Of a stretch of DNA of 64,000 nt, positions 1 through 11,900 are shown in pieces; the stretch's first letter is position 1, and each line of letters starts with the position of its first letter. Source of the DNA: Lepidurus packardi (Eukaryota; Arthropoda; Branchiopoda; Notostraca; Triopsidae); contig JAKZAN010000002.1 in the NCBI GenBank assembly GCA_023053545.1, positions 3,890,375 through 3,954,374 on the forward strand. Reading direction: 5' to 3'. The position numbers and the translations under genes were made by a program. The notes under the pieces are model-generated. The model saw only the letters and a list, made by a program, of their open reading frames with translations, was not told where the DNA came from and did no database searches.

Positions 1-342
1 TTTTTCAATTATTTATGCATTAACTTTTGTAGTTTTTTATTTAAAATTATTTGTTATTATTATTATTTACAATGTATATAACAGCGCGGGCTCATCATTA
101 TTTAATAAATAATATTATTTGTCATTGTTAATAGTATTAAAAATATGAAGAAAAAGAATTGTGTTTATGTGTTAAAATATGTGAATTGCGTCAACGATTT
201 ATATAATCATATATTATTAAAGATTTACATATCGTCATTAATAATAATAGTAGTACTTTTGGTAGTATGAGTAGGATGATTAGTATTAATACTATTTTTT
301 TGTTTATTTTTTATGGATGAATTTGTTGGTCAGGTCATTTAC
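1..342. other. AT-rich stretch without a recognisable gene
   Basis: Very AT-rich with many stops in all frames. If the exon at 537-343 belongs to a third glucuronyltransferase copy, its second exon is not found here at the short-intron spacing seen in the two complete copies, so this would be intron or decayed sequence. Confidence 0.5.
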
Positions 343-537
343 CAGGTCAGGTTTTCCGTCTTGGATGGGCTGGTTGATTCCTATTTGCTCTTGGGATACT
401 GGTATTACTATGGAAGATCGTGTTCGGGCATCGGTAACAATTTTGACACTTAGAAGCAAAGCAAGACATGTTGCTAAGAACAAAACTACTCGGGCAGCTT
501 GATGGATTCTATTGTAGCGGTTTGGAAGATCAAGCAT
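343..537 (-). CDS. Possible first exon of a third B4GAT1-like gene (partial)
   Basis: On the minus strand an ATG at 537 opens 65 codons that end at a possible GT donor (342-341) in phase 0. Residues about 15-32 form a hydrophobic span after a basic segment, as in a type II Golgi membrane protein. The two complete glucuronyltransferase genes beside it have first exons of 66 and 71 codons, also with an N-terminal membrane span and also ending in phase 0. Orientation and spacing fit a third head-to-tail member. The sequence itself is not clearly similar to theirs, and no catalytic exon follows within the window, so it could be a decayed copy, a gene running off the left edge, or a chance frame. 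Confidence 0.35.
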
Positions 538-1077
538 TGTTGACAAATACCTGAAAGCGATACTCGCTATGATGACGTCCACGTAACGAGCACTACTGTA
601 TGTGCAACTTGCTGGTGTGAACACACAACACAAAGTATTAGATCCGGCAGCCACCTTGTTATACTTTCACAGGCATACAGGCAGTGCCGAGCGTTCCTTT
701 CAGCCAAGGGAAATTATAGCAAATGCTTCCTATTTTCCAATTATGTCATTTTCGTTTTAACGGAATACGAACCGGATAGCTCAACAAGAGTTCCTACGAC
801 TCTAATATGTGATTGACGTCTACAGCTGACGTTGTAGAGAGAACTTGATTAAAATCCAGACCTTTTGATAGAGGTAACTAATTACAGCTGAACAGGGTGA
901 CACAAATTTATTCCGATTTCCGGATAATTTTCAAGTTTGTGCTGCTCTCATTTTCGTTACGTAGGACAAAAGGAAAAAAAGTATACATGCTTTGTATAAT
1001 TCAAGTTGGGTTTCCAAAATTTTGAGCAATCACAACTAGTACCTACATGGGTATTACACACTTGAACTGAACAAGGC

Positions 1078-1155
1078 TTTTGCAAAACCACTAACAAACA
1101 GCTGTGCCATCTGTTGCTGTTTCGCATCAATAAGCTAAGGTGTATGAGAGCCTTA
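1078..1155 (+). repeat. Dispersed direct repeat, copy 1
   Basis: About 75 bp matching 2464-2543 at roughly three quarters of positions by eye. Shared blocks include ACTAACAAACAG, TGCCATCTGT, ATCAATAAGCT and GAGCCTTAA. No coding frame is shared. It may be a piece of a mobile element or part of a local duplication. Confidence 0.65.
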
Positions 1156-2463
1156 AGAGTGATTTATGTGAATTTTAAAATGTCAAAATTTTGCGTGAAA
1201 TTGAGAGTGAAATCGACTCTATATGTATTGTTAACCACCCTCCCCCCCCCAAAAAAAAAGAAAAAAAGAGACAACATGACTCAACAAGTGATGGGTCATC
1301 AAAAAACTGCACATATTTGGACATGTCATAAATTCGTATAATTGAGATTCCAAGCGATACATGCAATAGATGTAATCATTCTGTTGTTGATTGCAGATAG
1401 TTATTTGAATATCCGTTATTAGAAATTGGCGACGCACTCACACATAAGTTGTATTCGGCAAGTAGAGTATCAAGATAAGCAAGTTTGACGGATAGCAAAA
1501 TAGAAAAGTGGTCCAGTACTTGGACCCGCAATTTGAAACTAATCGCACTTTGAAAAGATTGTAGATTATCGCTTCTGCTAACTGAACATGCGGGATATGT
1601 GTTACTTATGTGTTAAAGCGAAACTTCATAGAAACATTGTGAACCGATGTTGTACACCTTTTTTTTGTCTCCTTTCACACATCCGGAACAAGGATACCTT
1701 ATGGCTAACAAGAGGGAGCACGCTAATTGCGTGCTATCCAAAATCCGGCATTTTCGTATTCATGTAATGCCACGAGCCGTTCCAACCCAACGGCATATGT
1801 AACTCTTAGCTGAGGTCTAGTTTTCCTCGTTTGTTTTTCGTTCGCGTGCACAGTAATCCGTCTCTTTAACTGTCTCACACTTCTACTCGACATTGAAATA
1901 TTAACCTTGTACTCGTGTAAACTACATACTGCCAACTCATTTTGCCAGCGATAATCTACTGTAACTTATTAACCAATCATTATTTTGCCACCTTGTAACT
2001 GGAAACAAGTTTTCACATGAAGAAGGGAAGTTAGACTAATCCGTACGAACTAGCGGACGCAAGTTTACTTTGTTTAGTTTAGTGAAGTATTTGTTTTAAA
2101 GAAGTTTGTTCTATTGAAGTTTGGGAGCTTTTCGAGGTCTACAACAATTGTATAGTGTGTCATGTTTAACTTATAATTAACGCAAAGTGCGAAAACTATC
2201 AGTTTCCTTGATTAGGATTTTAAAGTAATTTTTCATAACTTCATTACCCAGAAGCTAGCCAGGACTGGAGCCTTGCTCCGTGTACAATATGATTTTACGG
2301 AAAACGTTTGGAGAAAGGAGTTTTCGAGAAATCTTGTTCCGAATGTTCGATGACTTGATTTGGGACATTTTGCTGCTACAGCAAACTGTGATGACAAGTT
2401 GCACTTTTCGGAATCAAAACAAGCCGGCGATTGGCTATGTTTCTTTATTTACTTCCTTACGTA

Positions 2464-2543
2464 ATGCATTCGCAAAACAGTAACAAACAAGAGTGCCATC
2501 TGTGACTGATTCAGATCAATAAGCTGAGGTATACGGGAGCCTT
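2464..2543 (+). repeat. Dispersed direct repeat, copy 2
   Basis: Second copy of the repeat at 1078-1155, same orientation, about 1.4 kb away. It lies just beyond the 3' end of the minus-strand glucuronyltransferase gene, so it may be within that gene's 3' untranslated region. Confidence 0.65.
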
Positions 2544-2689
2544 AACGTTACAGAATCTCGTAACTAGTTTACCTAGTAAAGTTTGGAAGTAATGTAATTA
2601 ACTATCTTGAAAAATGCAATTCATTTCAATTATAGCGAAGAAGTTATTATTTTGATTGAATTTGTAATGTTCAGTAGTCATGTATCAAC

Positions 2690-4399
2690 TTAGATCCAAG
2701 TTTTACATTTGCGCCAACTTGTGGGATATCGTTGGAACAGTTCTTGGATAAATTCTTTCAGCAGCAAGTGATTTTGGTACATTTCCGTAAATTTGCTAGG
2801 ACTTTCCCTTAATTCGTTCATTGTCTTCAAGCCACGATGCACGGCAAAGGCGTTATTTAAGATGGCGAACGAGTAACCCGATATGTGCAACTCACAAATC
2901 TATAATTCGCCATAGAAAAAAATCTTATTTAAGCTAACGATAGCTACAACCTATTAAGTGTTAAGAAATAATATTACCTTTAGAGTATTTTTAAAAAATA
3001 TGATAAAATTGTGGATAAAGTGAATTTTTTTATTTTTACTTGACTAATTCGATCGCCGCCATATTGCTGGAACCGCTCGTCATAAAAGGGCACGTTATTA
3101 GGGCTGATGTAGTACGGCTCCCACTTATCTTGCCAGAGAACTTCTTCAGAAACGTGAAGATGGCTCGCCCACGGATAGTCTAGCCAATTTTGCTGTTTGG
3201 CAGCCTGATTTACCATGTCAGTATGAAACCATTTAACATAAAGTACTGTCAATGATTTATTTATATACTTGGCAAGGCCAGCAATCTTCCTCGTGATATG
3301 ATCTGGCCTTATTTCCTGCAATCGTCTCTAGCAATTTATTTTTCGTGGCAGGTAGAGCTAAACCCCGCCTCATTTCGAATACTGGCACGACGTAAACGGT
3401 TGGATACGACGGAATCCGATTCCGCAGCGTTTCTGCAATGAATTTGACGAAATGACGCCGAAGTCCGTTGGAAGTCACGAAATCTACGTCGATGACCATG
3501 ACGTATTCCGTTATAACAGCTTCGCGTGCCACGTTGCGTAAGAGGTTGATAGGATAGGGGACTTGTAACGCAAAGTGGTTGTAAGTTTCCGCCAGATTGA
3601 GCCGAGGTCCCCCCTTGTCAGGGTCGTTGGGCTGGAAGTACTTACAAGGCAGGAGTTCTGCGTGCACTTTATCGGTGACTATGGAGATATTCGAAGGAAA
3701 TACGAGGTGAAAAGAGACGAAGCGACGGATCACTGCAAAACAGTGCCGTAAACTAACGATTTCCTGGAGCGGCTGCATTAGGTTATCATCCACATGGAAT
3801 ACGGTTATCGATATTGGGCCCTGGGAACCGGTTTTTTCGTTTCAGACGTTGTTATTGGAGACCTTTTCAAACACACGAGCACTTTTACCTGCCATCGATG
3901 TGTCAAAGCAATGAGATCTCGAAGGCTGGCAAGCGAGCATTGAACAGCCAGAGTTACGTCCGCATAACTTGTGTTGTTACCGACGTCGTAGTAACGAACG
4001 TACCCTTCAGCCTTTAGTACATTGCTAGCGACTCGGTAATGACCAGTCATATCCCAATAACTGTGATGTTGAATCACCTTTATGGCGGATCGCATTTCAG
4101 CCAACCCGTCGAAATCCTGGGCAAGTTTTTGTAAAAAATAAATACAAATAAAAAAATACATATCGGGAAGAGGTTTCAAAACTTACGTCTTTTAGCTCCG
4201 CCTCTCGTAATGGTTGACACGGGTCTGAGACATAATTATAGAAATCCTGCTTAGCGGTAATAGGGGGGTATTGTTGTTGAAGGGGATAAGCTGATAAGAT
4301 GAAGAATCCCAATCCAATCAGAAAAATGCCGCTGCTTAGTGCTGCATTTCTAGGCCGCATAACCGTAACAAAAAGGCGTCTTAGTTTAACAACGACCAT
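2690..4399 (-). CDS. Beta-1,4-glucuronyltransferase 1-like protein, copy A (455 aa)
   Basis: Glycosyltransferase family 49 enzyme of the B4GAT1 type. In animals B4GAT1 adds glucuronic acid to xylose on O-mannosyl glycans, priming extension by LARGE; it is a Golgi type II membrane protein. Exons, read 5' to 3': 4399-4187, 4116-3889, 3820-3269, 3204-3040, 2899-2690. All four introns (64-140 bp) are phase 0 with GT-AG ends. A membrane span covers residues about 23-40. The metal-binding DxD is DVD at 258-260 in VMVIDVDFV. Later family blocks are [44 protein letters not shown] and LNNAFAVHRG. The last 45 residues diverge from the paralogue at 7082-5361, and the usual RNR-containing C-terminal block is not recognisable. 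Exon structure matches that paralogue, so the pair arose by tandem duplication. An orthologous role is inferred. Confidence 0.88.
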
Positions 4400-5360
4400 A
4401 TCTTATGAAACTCCGGCTTAAGTCGATAACAAGAAAAGCACTTGAATGGCGCCAAAACTCGGCGTCTTTTATCCGCATCACTTACGTACAACCGAAATGA
4501 ACTGTATACTTTTCCAGCTCAAACGGAACAAAACTGCCATGTTGTATTTGCCTCCCACGTTCCACTTCCCCTGTTCTTACGTTTTTAATTACTGTAGGCG
4601 AGTCGACCAGACGTTTAATCCCATTCAGTAATTTACGGTCTGAATAATAAAGTATACAGTACCCTCCACCCCAACGAAACTTATCGTCCAAACTACTTAG
4701 CATTTCTATTACCTTTCGTTGTCGCACTCTTTTCCGTTTCCCCTTTTTGCTATCTAAAGAAATATGTACATCTTATTAAATTTCACTGTTGCCGCCATTT
4801 TGGATTTCGTTCTGACGCCTTTAGTAAACTTCCTTTCATTGTTGAAAGCTTTTCCATGTTCTTTCGCTGTCTTACTGAAATAGCGAAGTTTTACAAAACT
4901 TGATCCAAAGATTTTGCGGTTTGTTTCGAAAATAATAATAATAAGGTCAATTACTTTGGCGTGGATTCCTTGCGGATCAAATTCGCCTAAAATTGTAGGA
5001 CTATAATGAAGTTTCTACAGTTTAAGTTTTTAAATTTATATTCTGGCGTTATAATTTGGTGTTTTCAATCCCTGTATAAGAATCGCTTCAGACTGTGCAT
5101 GAATTCCAAGTATTTTCTGTTATTTTTACGGTTTATTACACAGCTGTTTCTGGGCTATTACACCACTGGCATATAGAACGTCTGTATTCTCGCCGGCAGG
5201 TGTATGTATAACAACCCAGGTTAATTCCGATAATAGTAAACGTCTTCAAATGACTTTCAAGAGCAGTTTTGACTAGCTCGGGCCATTTTGTGTATGGATA
5301 TGTGTGTGACGTTGCTCTGTTTTAGTTGGTCTTTTTCCAACGAAAGCCAGTTCTCGGCAC
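4400..5360. other. Intergenic region between the two glucuronyltransferase genes
   Basis: About 960 bp holding the promoter of the 4399-2690 gene and the 3' end of the 7082-5361 gene. TTTATT at 5132-5137 reads AATAAA on the minus strand, about 225 bp past the upstream gene's stop, and is a candidate poly(A) signal. I see no other feature. Confidence 0.5.
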
Positions 5361-7082
5361 TCAGTAACACCGGCGCGAGGAATCCGCGTACTTTTCCTTC
5401 AAGTCTTGTTTGAATTGACGATACAAGATGCGATTCCTTTCCAAATCTGCGTCTTTGTATGCATGGAAACCTGCTGAGCGCTTAAAACCTTGATGGACGA
5501 GGAAAGCGTCGTTTAAGACGGCAAACTTGTAGCCAGCCACGTGTACTTCGCAAAGCTGAAAAAGAGAAGATAAGTACACAATCAAAGAAAACTTTTGTTA
5601 TTGGTTTTATATGGAAATTCTTATTACCTGGCTAATGCGGTTAAAGCCGTATTGTTGAAACCGCTCGTCATAAAACGGGACGTCATTGCGGCTAATGTAA
5701 AAGGGCTCCCACGGATCTTTCCAGAGGACTTCAAACAAAACGCGTAACTTGTTCGCCCACGGCTCTTTCTGCCAAGCTGGGTAATCAGTTTGCGACTGGA
5801 AAAGTGAATAAAAACTTGTGAGTAGGCGCATTAGCCTTGGCATTAATATCACGGAATTGTTTGCTCCCAGCCAATTCTTAACAAAAGTAGGACAAAAACA
5901 AGGGAGGTGGGTTGGGGGGTTTGAACCCACTCAAAAATCTTCGTGGATCGTTAAAGGATTTACTTGGCACTTCCAACATAATTCTGCGTAGAAAGGTCGC
6001 GCATCTTGCTTCGCAATTTGGGCTAGTAGCTCGTTTTTATTGGCGGGTACGTGCTGACCTTGCCGCATCTCAAACGCGGGTATGACGTAAACCGTCTGCT
6101 GATCGCTACTGCCATCAAATAACTTGTTCTGGCGGGCGAAATGCAAAAACTTCAGGCGAAGTTGTAGCGAAGGTAGCATATCAATATCTAGCACTAACAC
6201 GTAGGTCGTAAAAACGGCTTTACGAGCTTCGTTACGCAAGAGGTTGTTAGGATAGGGCAGTTTCAGAGCGTAATTGCTCACTTGAGTTGCGTTTGACCGC
6301 TGAGTATGCGAGTTGGGATCTTCAAAGTGCGAACAAGGCAACAAACTTGGAGGATGGATGCTGTTCACCGTTAAGGACGAGGAAGTTAAGGGGTAAATGA
6401 GATGGAAGGACACGAACTGCCGCACTAAAGGATGGCAGTACCGCAAGCTGATGATTTCTTGGAGTGATTGGCTCAGATCTGATCCTGTGGGAAACACAGC
6501 CACGGATATAGGACCCTGCAAGGAAAGAAAACTTGATAAGGTTTTTTTTTTCTTTATAATGTATTATCATTGTGCAGTACAAGTTGTATACCTTCCAACG
6601 ATGAGATAAGGCTATGAGATGGTAAAGTTTAGCTAAGGAGCACTGAGAAACGAGAGTTATATCCTCAAAAGGCTTGCTGGACAGGTACCGGGGGATGAAA
6701 CGAGAGTATTGTGTGGCAGAAGCCACGAATTTGGCTATCTTGTAATGGCCAGACGTGTCCAAGACGCTTTGTTTGAGTAGCACGTCCATTGCAGAGATCA
6801 TTTCATTGGTCCAATCATCTTCCTGTGGATAGTTATATAAGCGTTAACTTATTCAAACGCTTCAAAAGTTGGCGTAAAGATTACTTGCTCTGGATCCGTG
6901 TCTTCTAAGGGCATGTTGGAAAGGCTTTTTTCATAGTTTTCGGCTGCTGTAAGTAATTGAAGTTGACGGGGTTTGCTTATGTGTCGGCTTTCCAGCTTGT
7001 TGAGCATAATCAGATGAATTATCTGCAGGACCAGTAGCAACGTGACCAATAATGTTATGATTTTCCTCCACAGCGACGCCAT
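5361..7082 (-). CDS. Beta-1,4-glucuronyltransferase 1-like protein, copy B (447 aa)
   Basis: Second family-49 glycosyltransferase of the B4GAT1 type, and the more typical of the two. Exons, 5' to 3': 7082-6885, 6822-6592, 6515-5964, 5795-5628, 5555-5361. All introns (62-168 bp) are phase 0, at the same protein positions as in the copy at 4399-2690; exon 3 is exactly 552 nt in both. A membrane span lies at residues about 8-27. The metal-binding DxD is DID at 253-255 in [11 protein letters not shown]. Conserved blocks are [68 protein letters not shown] and [11 protein letters not shown], ending in SSRRCY like vertebrate B4GAT1 C-termini. It probably works with a LARGE-type enzyme on O-mannosyl glycans. 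Product and fold are well supported; exact acceptor specificity is inferred. Confidence 0.92.
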
Positions 7083-7760
7083 TCTTCATAGTTTTAGGTC
7101 ATTGCTACTTAAGTTAGTATACCATTTTCTATTAAGACGTCTAGAGTCTTAGAACTATTCCACAGATTCATTCAATCTGATCCGAATCGAATGCAAGTCA
7201 CTGACGATTGAAATGAAACTCCCCAAGTTCATCGCAACGTTTGTATACTTTTAGACTAGAAACTTAGATATACATAGAAGATTAGAACTTAAAATATAAT
7301 TTCAGATACATACTATTATTGGATGCGAATTTAATTATTAACACCGTCTCTCGTCCTCGTTTGTCGTTTTGTAGTTTGTAGTTACAACTTTGTTTACCCT
7401 TCATGCAAATTAAATATAAGAACGCCGAAGACAGCGACATCACGTGGTGACTAAAATAACTATTCAATAGCGCGAGGATGAGGAATAAGGGAATTAGGAT
7501 TAGGGAAAATTGAACCAGAACGACAATATAAGTTAAGAAACTGTCTAGTAGACTACCTTAAAGATACTAGACTAATAGAAGTGGTGTAATTTTTTGTTTG
7601 TTTACCAATCATAAGACCAATAGAAAGTTACTTTCAGAATAATAATAATCTTTATAAAAAAAAATCAGAAATATTAAATTGTCAGAAATAGTCAATAATG
7701 TGCCCGTTAGATGTCACAGTTTTGACTAAAAACAGTCCAACAACAACATAAGGGAATAAA
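7083..7760. other. Intergenic region, upstream of copy B
   Basis: AT-rich sequence holding the presumed promoter of the minus-strand glucuronyltransferase gene that starts at 7082. I see no gene and no clear repeat up to the foldback element that begins near 7766. Confidence 0.5.
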
Positions 7761-7765
7761 AGTGG

Positions 7766-8560
7766 CTCGTAGACACAAGAACGACTCGACAATAGAAGCC
7801 TTTTCCAGCGACGGTTCAATTGTGCGTTGTGCCGTCACAATTGTTTACATGTTCGTCGCTGGAACAGAACTGTGCGGCACAATGTTTGCGTTTCTCAGAC
7901 ATTTGTTGTTGTGTGCCAGCAAAAGCGCTGGAACAACTGGACGCACAGTCCAAGGCCCAGTCGCTGGAACAAGATTGCGCGGCACAAAAAGCACGCACAA
8001 AAACGCTGGAACAGCTTGTTCCTTGCACAATCGTGGCACAGCACAATTGAACCGTCGCTGGAAAAGGCTTTAGGACTACGCTGTACCGGACGAAAGGACT
8101 ACGGACCCCGACTTAAGAACTGCAAGTACCTACTTAAGGGCTGCGCCCCGGCAGAAGGACTTCGGTTCCATAATCTTTGTAGGGACAAATAGCATTTCGA
8201 GTTCTCACTGGTTAAGCGCCAACGAGATTTAAAGACCCCGGCTTAAGGATTACGAACCACGACGTAAGGACTATGAACCACGACTTAAGGACAACAAAAG
8301 CCTTACCTAGACCGAACCAAGTCCTGACCTTACTTACCCTAGTTCTAACCAAACTAACCTAACATAGCCTTTAAGTCGGGGTTTGTAATCCTTAAGTCGG
8401 GGCTTGTAGTCTTTAAGTCGGGGATCATAAACCTTAAGTCGGGAGTCTTTTAATCTCTTTGGGGCTTAACCAATGAGAAGAGACTTTTTGAACACGAAAT
8501 GCTATTGGTCCATTGAAAGATTTATGGAGCCAAAGTCCTTTTGTCGGGGTCGGTAGTCCT
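7766..8560. mobile_element. Foldback element with AAGGACTA/TTAAGTCGGGG arms
   Basis: Left-arm sequence between about 8070 and 8300 carries repeated CGACTTAAGGACTA-type units. The right side, about 8360-8560, carries their reverse complements, CCTTAAGTCGGGG-type units. Between them is a short core with AACCTAA-like repeats (about 8320-8375). The left edge, near 7766 (ACACAAGAACGACTCGACAA), matches the edge of the element at 22971-23290, so both belong to one family. A smaller inverted-repeat element sits inside the left arm at 7798-8068. No transposase is present, so it is non-autonomous. Confidence 0.7.
7798..8068. mobile_element. MITE-like element with about 28-bp terminal inverted repeats
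   Basis: The ends are reverse complements: the left begins GCCTTTTCCAGCGACGGTTC and the right ends in the complement of that block, with similarity continuing further in (CAATTGTGC and beyond). Length is 271 bp. The interior repeats CGCTGGAACA several times. No transposase frame is present. Several overlapping open frames exist here only because the repeated motif lacks stops. It lies within a larger foldback element. Confidence 0.8.
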
Positions 8561-8618
8561 ATTTTCGAGTCTTCCTTATGTCACATTGCCATAAGAAAAG
8601 CCTGTCTTCAACAAGAAA

Positions 8619-8755
8619 AGGAAGAAGAAGACGGAATAAGAAACGAATAAAAATCAAACCATTTTGAATTAAGGTTAAGTTTAATATATTGCGAGGACGA
8701 GGCATAAGAAGACAAATAAAGTATTTTGAATAAGGGTTAAGTTTAAAATATTGCC
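8619..8755 (+). repeat. Short tandem duplication (about 65-70 bp units)
   Basis: Two adjacent, imperfect copies (about 8619-8690 and 8691-8755). Each contains an AAGAAGAC-like start, TTTTGAATWAGGGTTAAG-like middle and TATTGC end. It lies just beyond the 3' end of the minus-strand GH18-like gene and may be in its untranslated region. Confidence 0.5.
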
Positions 8756-8947
8756 CAGAGTTAGTGTATTGACAGATTGAGAACATCAGAAGTAGCCCAC
8801 ATTTGCACACGTGCTGAAAAAGATTTTGGGAGCTTTGGATAGAGCTTAAAGAATAGCAAAGTTTGGACAACGGTTTAAAGCTAGAAAATTATTCTGGCCC
8901 CGTAAAAAGCGAAATACTGAGTCTAGAATTCAAGACTCTAGAGCCTA

Positions 8948-11900
8948 TTAGTAGCGTCTTCTTTTTTTTTCAGACCTAGCACGGACTCGAAAGGAAACTG
9001 TGCTCGGTGCATTGATGTCCTCTTTGGTTAACGTAGGACTTTCGATAGCAGGTGGTGGTGGAAATACTGAGAGACTGGGAACCCATAGCCACTTGGCTGT
9101 TGTTGTCTCCGTTCCTGTTGCTAACCCTTGTCCTCCGTTTTGCAGTTGGCTTCCAGGAAGTGTTGGACCTGCGGTGGTGCTGGGAGTGACATTGGTACTG
9201 GTATCGGTGTTGGTATTGGTCCCACTACTCGAAAGCGATGGTCGGATAGGTTTTTTAAGCCCGGTTAATTTAACATTTGTTAACGATGTTCTAATAGGTC
9301 TCTTTGCGAATGAAACTCTCTTTGGTTTCTGGGTGCCTAAATGAAATTATTTGTATTTCATGTCATAAACATTTAGACAGATGTAGCATACTTTGACTTG
9401 TACTTGGAGTTCTTATCATAAGTCCTCGAATTTTGTCACGTCTTGCTTGTTTCTCCTTCCTGATGGCATCTTGAACCGCAGGATTGACAGCCTCGGGCTT
9501 CTTTACGTTTGGAACCGGATTGATTGGCTGGTTTAGCGTTGGTATCAGACTGGTATCTTTGGAGTTGTCTGTCTGCCGTTTGATCTTCAATGACTGTTTT
9601 GTCAATACAGTATCCCGTCGTTTGAGCCTACAAATATATTCTTCATAAATATTACTCAAGCTTAGGTCTTCCTCATAGGGGCTTAAGTCGTACTGGTACC
9701 CTTCGTTGTCTATAACTCCGAATGGTTCTTCAGGATTTCGTTTTCTACGTTGGGTTGGTACTCGATTTTCATTCTTGGTCGCAGGTACCGGATTTGGTTT
9801 AGGTGCAGGTACTGGATTTGGTTTAGATAGATGTACCGGATTTTTATTCTTGGCCACAGATACCGTAGTTTGAGTTTTGGGCATAGGTAGCGGAGTTTGA
9901 GTTTTGGGCGTAAGTACCGAATTTGGTTTAGGTGCAGGTACTGTTTTAGGTGGTGGAGACTTTGTGTGAGATGCATTCAGTTTGCGAGGTGTACCTTTAC
10001 TTTTCTTTGAATTGTTCCTTAAGTTGGTCGCTTTTTTAGCTGGTTTGCCGATAGCATGAACCTCCCTTCGTTTTCGGTCTAATCCTGTAAGAACGAAAGT
10101 AACTTTAACGGGTTATGTTGTCTTCAGCTGACACTCACTTGGAGTGCTAGCTACTGTAGTTGGGCTTGGTGCAGTAGTCGTAGTAGTAGTAGTGACAACT
10201 ACAGTAGTTTGCGCAATTGTACTTGGTGTTGCAGTAGTTTGCTGAGTTGTAGTTGCTTGAGTTGTAGTTGGTTGAGTTGTAGTGGTGCTCTGTGCAGCAA
10301 CAGCTTTAGCTTTTGCCTTCTGGACTCTTTTCCTGCCTAATGGGCGAAGAAGAATCATTGTAATAGGTTAATGTTAAAACCAAAGTATTCTGGTTTACGA
10401 TTAATACGACGTCTTTGAACTCGTGTTCGAGGAGGGGGTTTCCTCTGCTTAGCCTTGACGGAAGTAGCATTAGGTAGTTGAAGTTGTTCGCTTATGGCAT
10501 TTAAAGCATTTGCCGTATTCTCCTTGGCTTGTTGAGCTTTGGTACGCCGTCTCTTGGGCTTCAGATCAGTCGTTTCGCGTCTGACCCTCCTGTTGATTTG
10601 CACGGGTTTTTTAACTTGTTGGCTTTCACCTGAAACATAAAAGTCCATCGTTTTATACCCCCAATAAATTAAAACACTTTGAATGTTACTTGGGTTCAAA
10701 TTGCGTCTTAGTTCAAAGCGATTGGGTGGTATCTGCTGTTTTCGTGGTACTTCAATTTTAGTTCTTGGATGTAGAGGGGAAGGGTCAAATCTGTGAGGTA
10801 ATGGACCACTATTGCTTGATTGTGGTCGCACGGCATTATTAGGTCTATTTATATGTCCTCTTGTGCTTCGAGCGTGTCTTTTACCTAAAAGGCATATTAT
10901 TAAGCTGAAACCTAAAACGTAAGTTAATGCTTTCATTGGCACCTGTAAGAGGTTTTCGTAATGGGTGTACTAACGAGTCAACCTTTCTCGACCTTGCCAA
11001 ATCTTGCTCAAACTCTGGAGAAATATTTCCTAGTTCTGGTTCTTCTTGCACTTGTGCTTCTGGTACTTTTGGTAATTCTGGTACTACTACATATGGTTCT
11101 CCTGGTACTTCTGGTATTTGATTTGGAACTTGGTCTTTTTTGTCAGGTTTTCTCGGTCCGAGCGCAGATTTCGATTTCCAAACTTTAGTTCGGCGTCCTT
11201 TGTTCTTGAAATTGTCCTTTCGGCCCCTGGATTGCCTGTTTCTTAGCAATACTTCATCAACTAGTTGATCCTCTAAAAAAAAAATTAACAAGCCTGTATT
11301 TAATGTTGGAATAAAGCCTTACTTCGACTGAGATGCCCTTTTTCTCGTTCCAACACTTCTGGTTGGGATGCTTTGACATCAGAATACACATACCGTCGGA
11401 TACGCCGATGCGGTATCACCTTAGACGGGGGAGCAGGCTTGTTTGGTTGGGGTTTGGGTTGGAGTTGCATAGGTCTGGGGTTAAACCCTTTTCTTGGCTG
11501 TGGCTGGATGAGTTTGCCGGTTTGAGGATTGCCAGAATCTTGTGGCCGAGTGAAGACCCTTCGCCGGACTCGCGCTTGGGCTAGACAAAGAATATAACAA
11601 AATGTGTGTGAAATCAGATATTAATCATATATTCACCATGCCCTACCTGCAGGAGAGCTAAAGAAGTTTTTTAGCTGTGGTGATCTTGAGGTACCCGGGC
11701 CCGGCTTGGGTGCAACTTTATTCGGTCCAGCAGGGATTGGTTTCGTGCCAGTACCTAGCTCAGTCTTGCCTTTTGGGGTTCCAGGCTTTGGAACGGTAGG
11801 AACCTTCTCTTTGGCTCGGGCTTGTCTCTCTCCTGATTTGTTACCGCGTCTTTTCGACTGTGATTTCGGTGACTGTCGTTTGGTCCTGGGCGATGCAAGT

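Larger units (their letters stand above)
538..2689. other. Intergenic region downstream of the 455-aa glucuronyltransferase gene
   Basis: No gene is supported. It holds an imperfect direct repeat (about 1078-1155 and 2464-2543) and otherwise AT-rich sequence. A TTTATT at 2444-2449 (AATAAA on the minus strand) is a possible but distant poly(A) signal for the gene ending at 2690. Confidence 0.5.

Noticed and set aside
7762-8192. Several overlapping open frames on both strands
   Set aside because: All fall in an inverted-repeat element whose repeated motif happens to lack stops. No frame has recognisable homology.
9000-9344. Plus-strand hydrophobic open frame of 114 codons
   Set aside because: The minus strand here is the last exon of the GH18-like gene, with matching phase and composition. 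The Val/Leu-rich reading is its complement.
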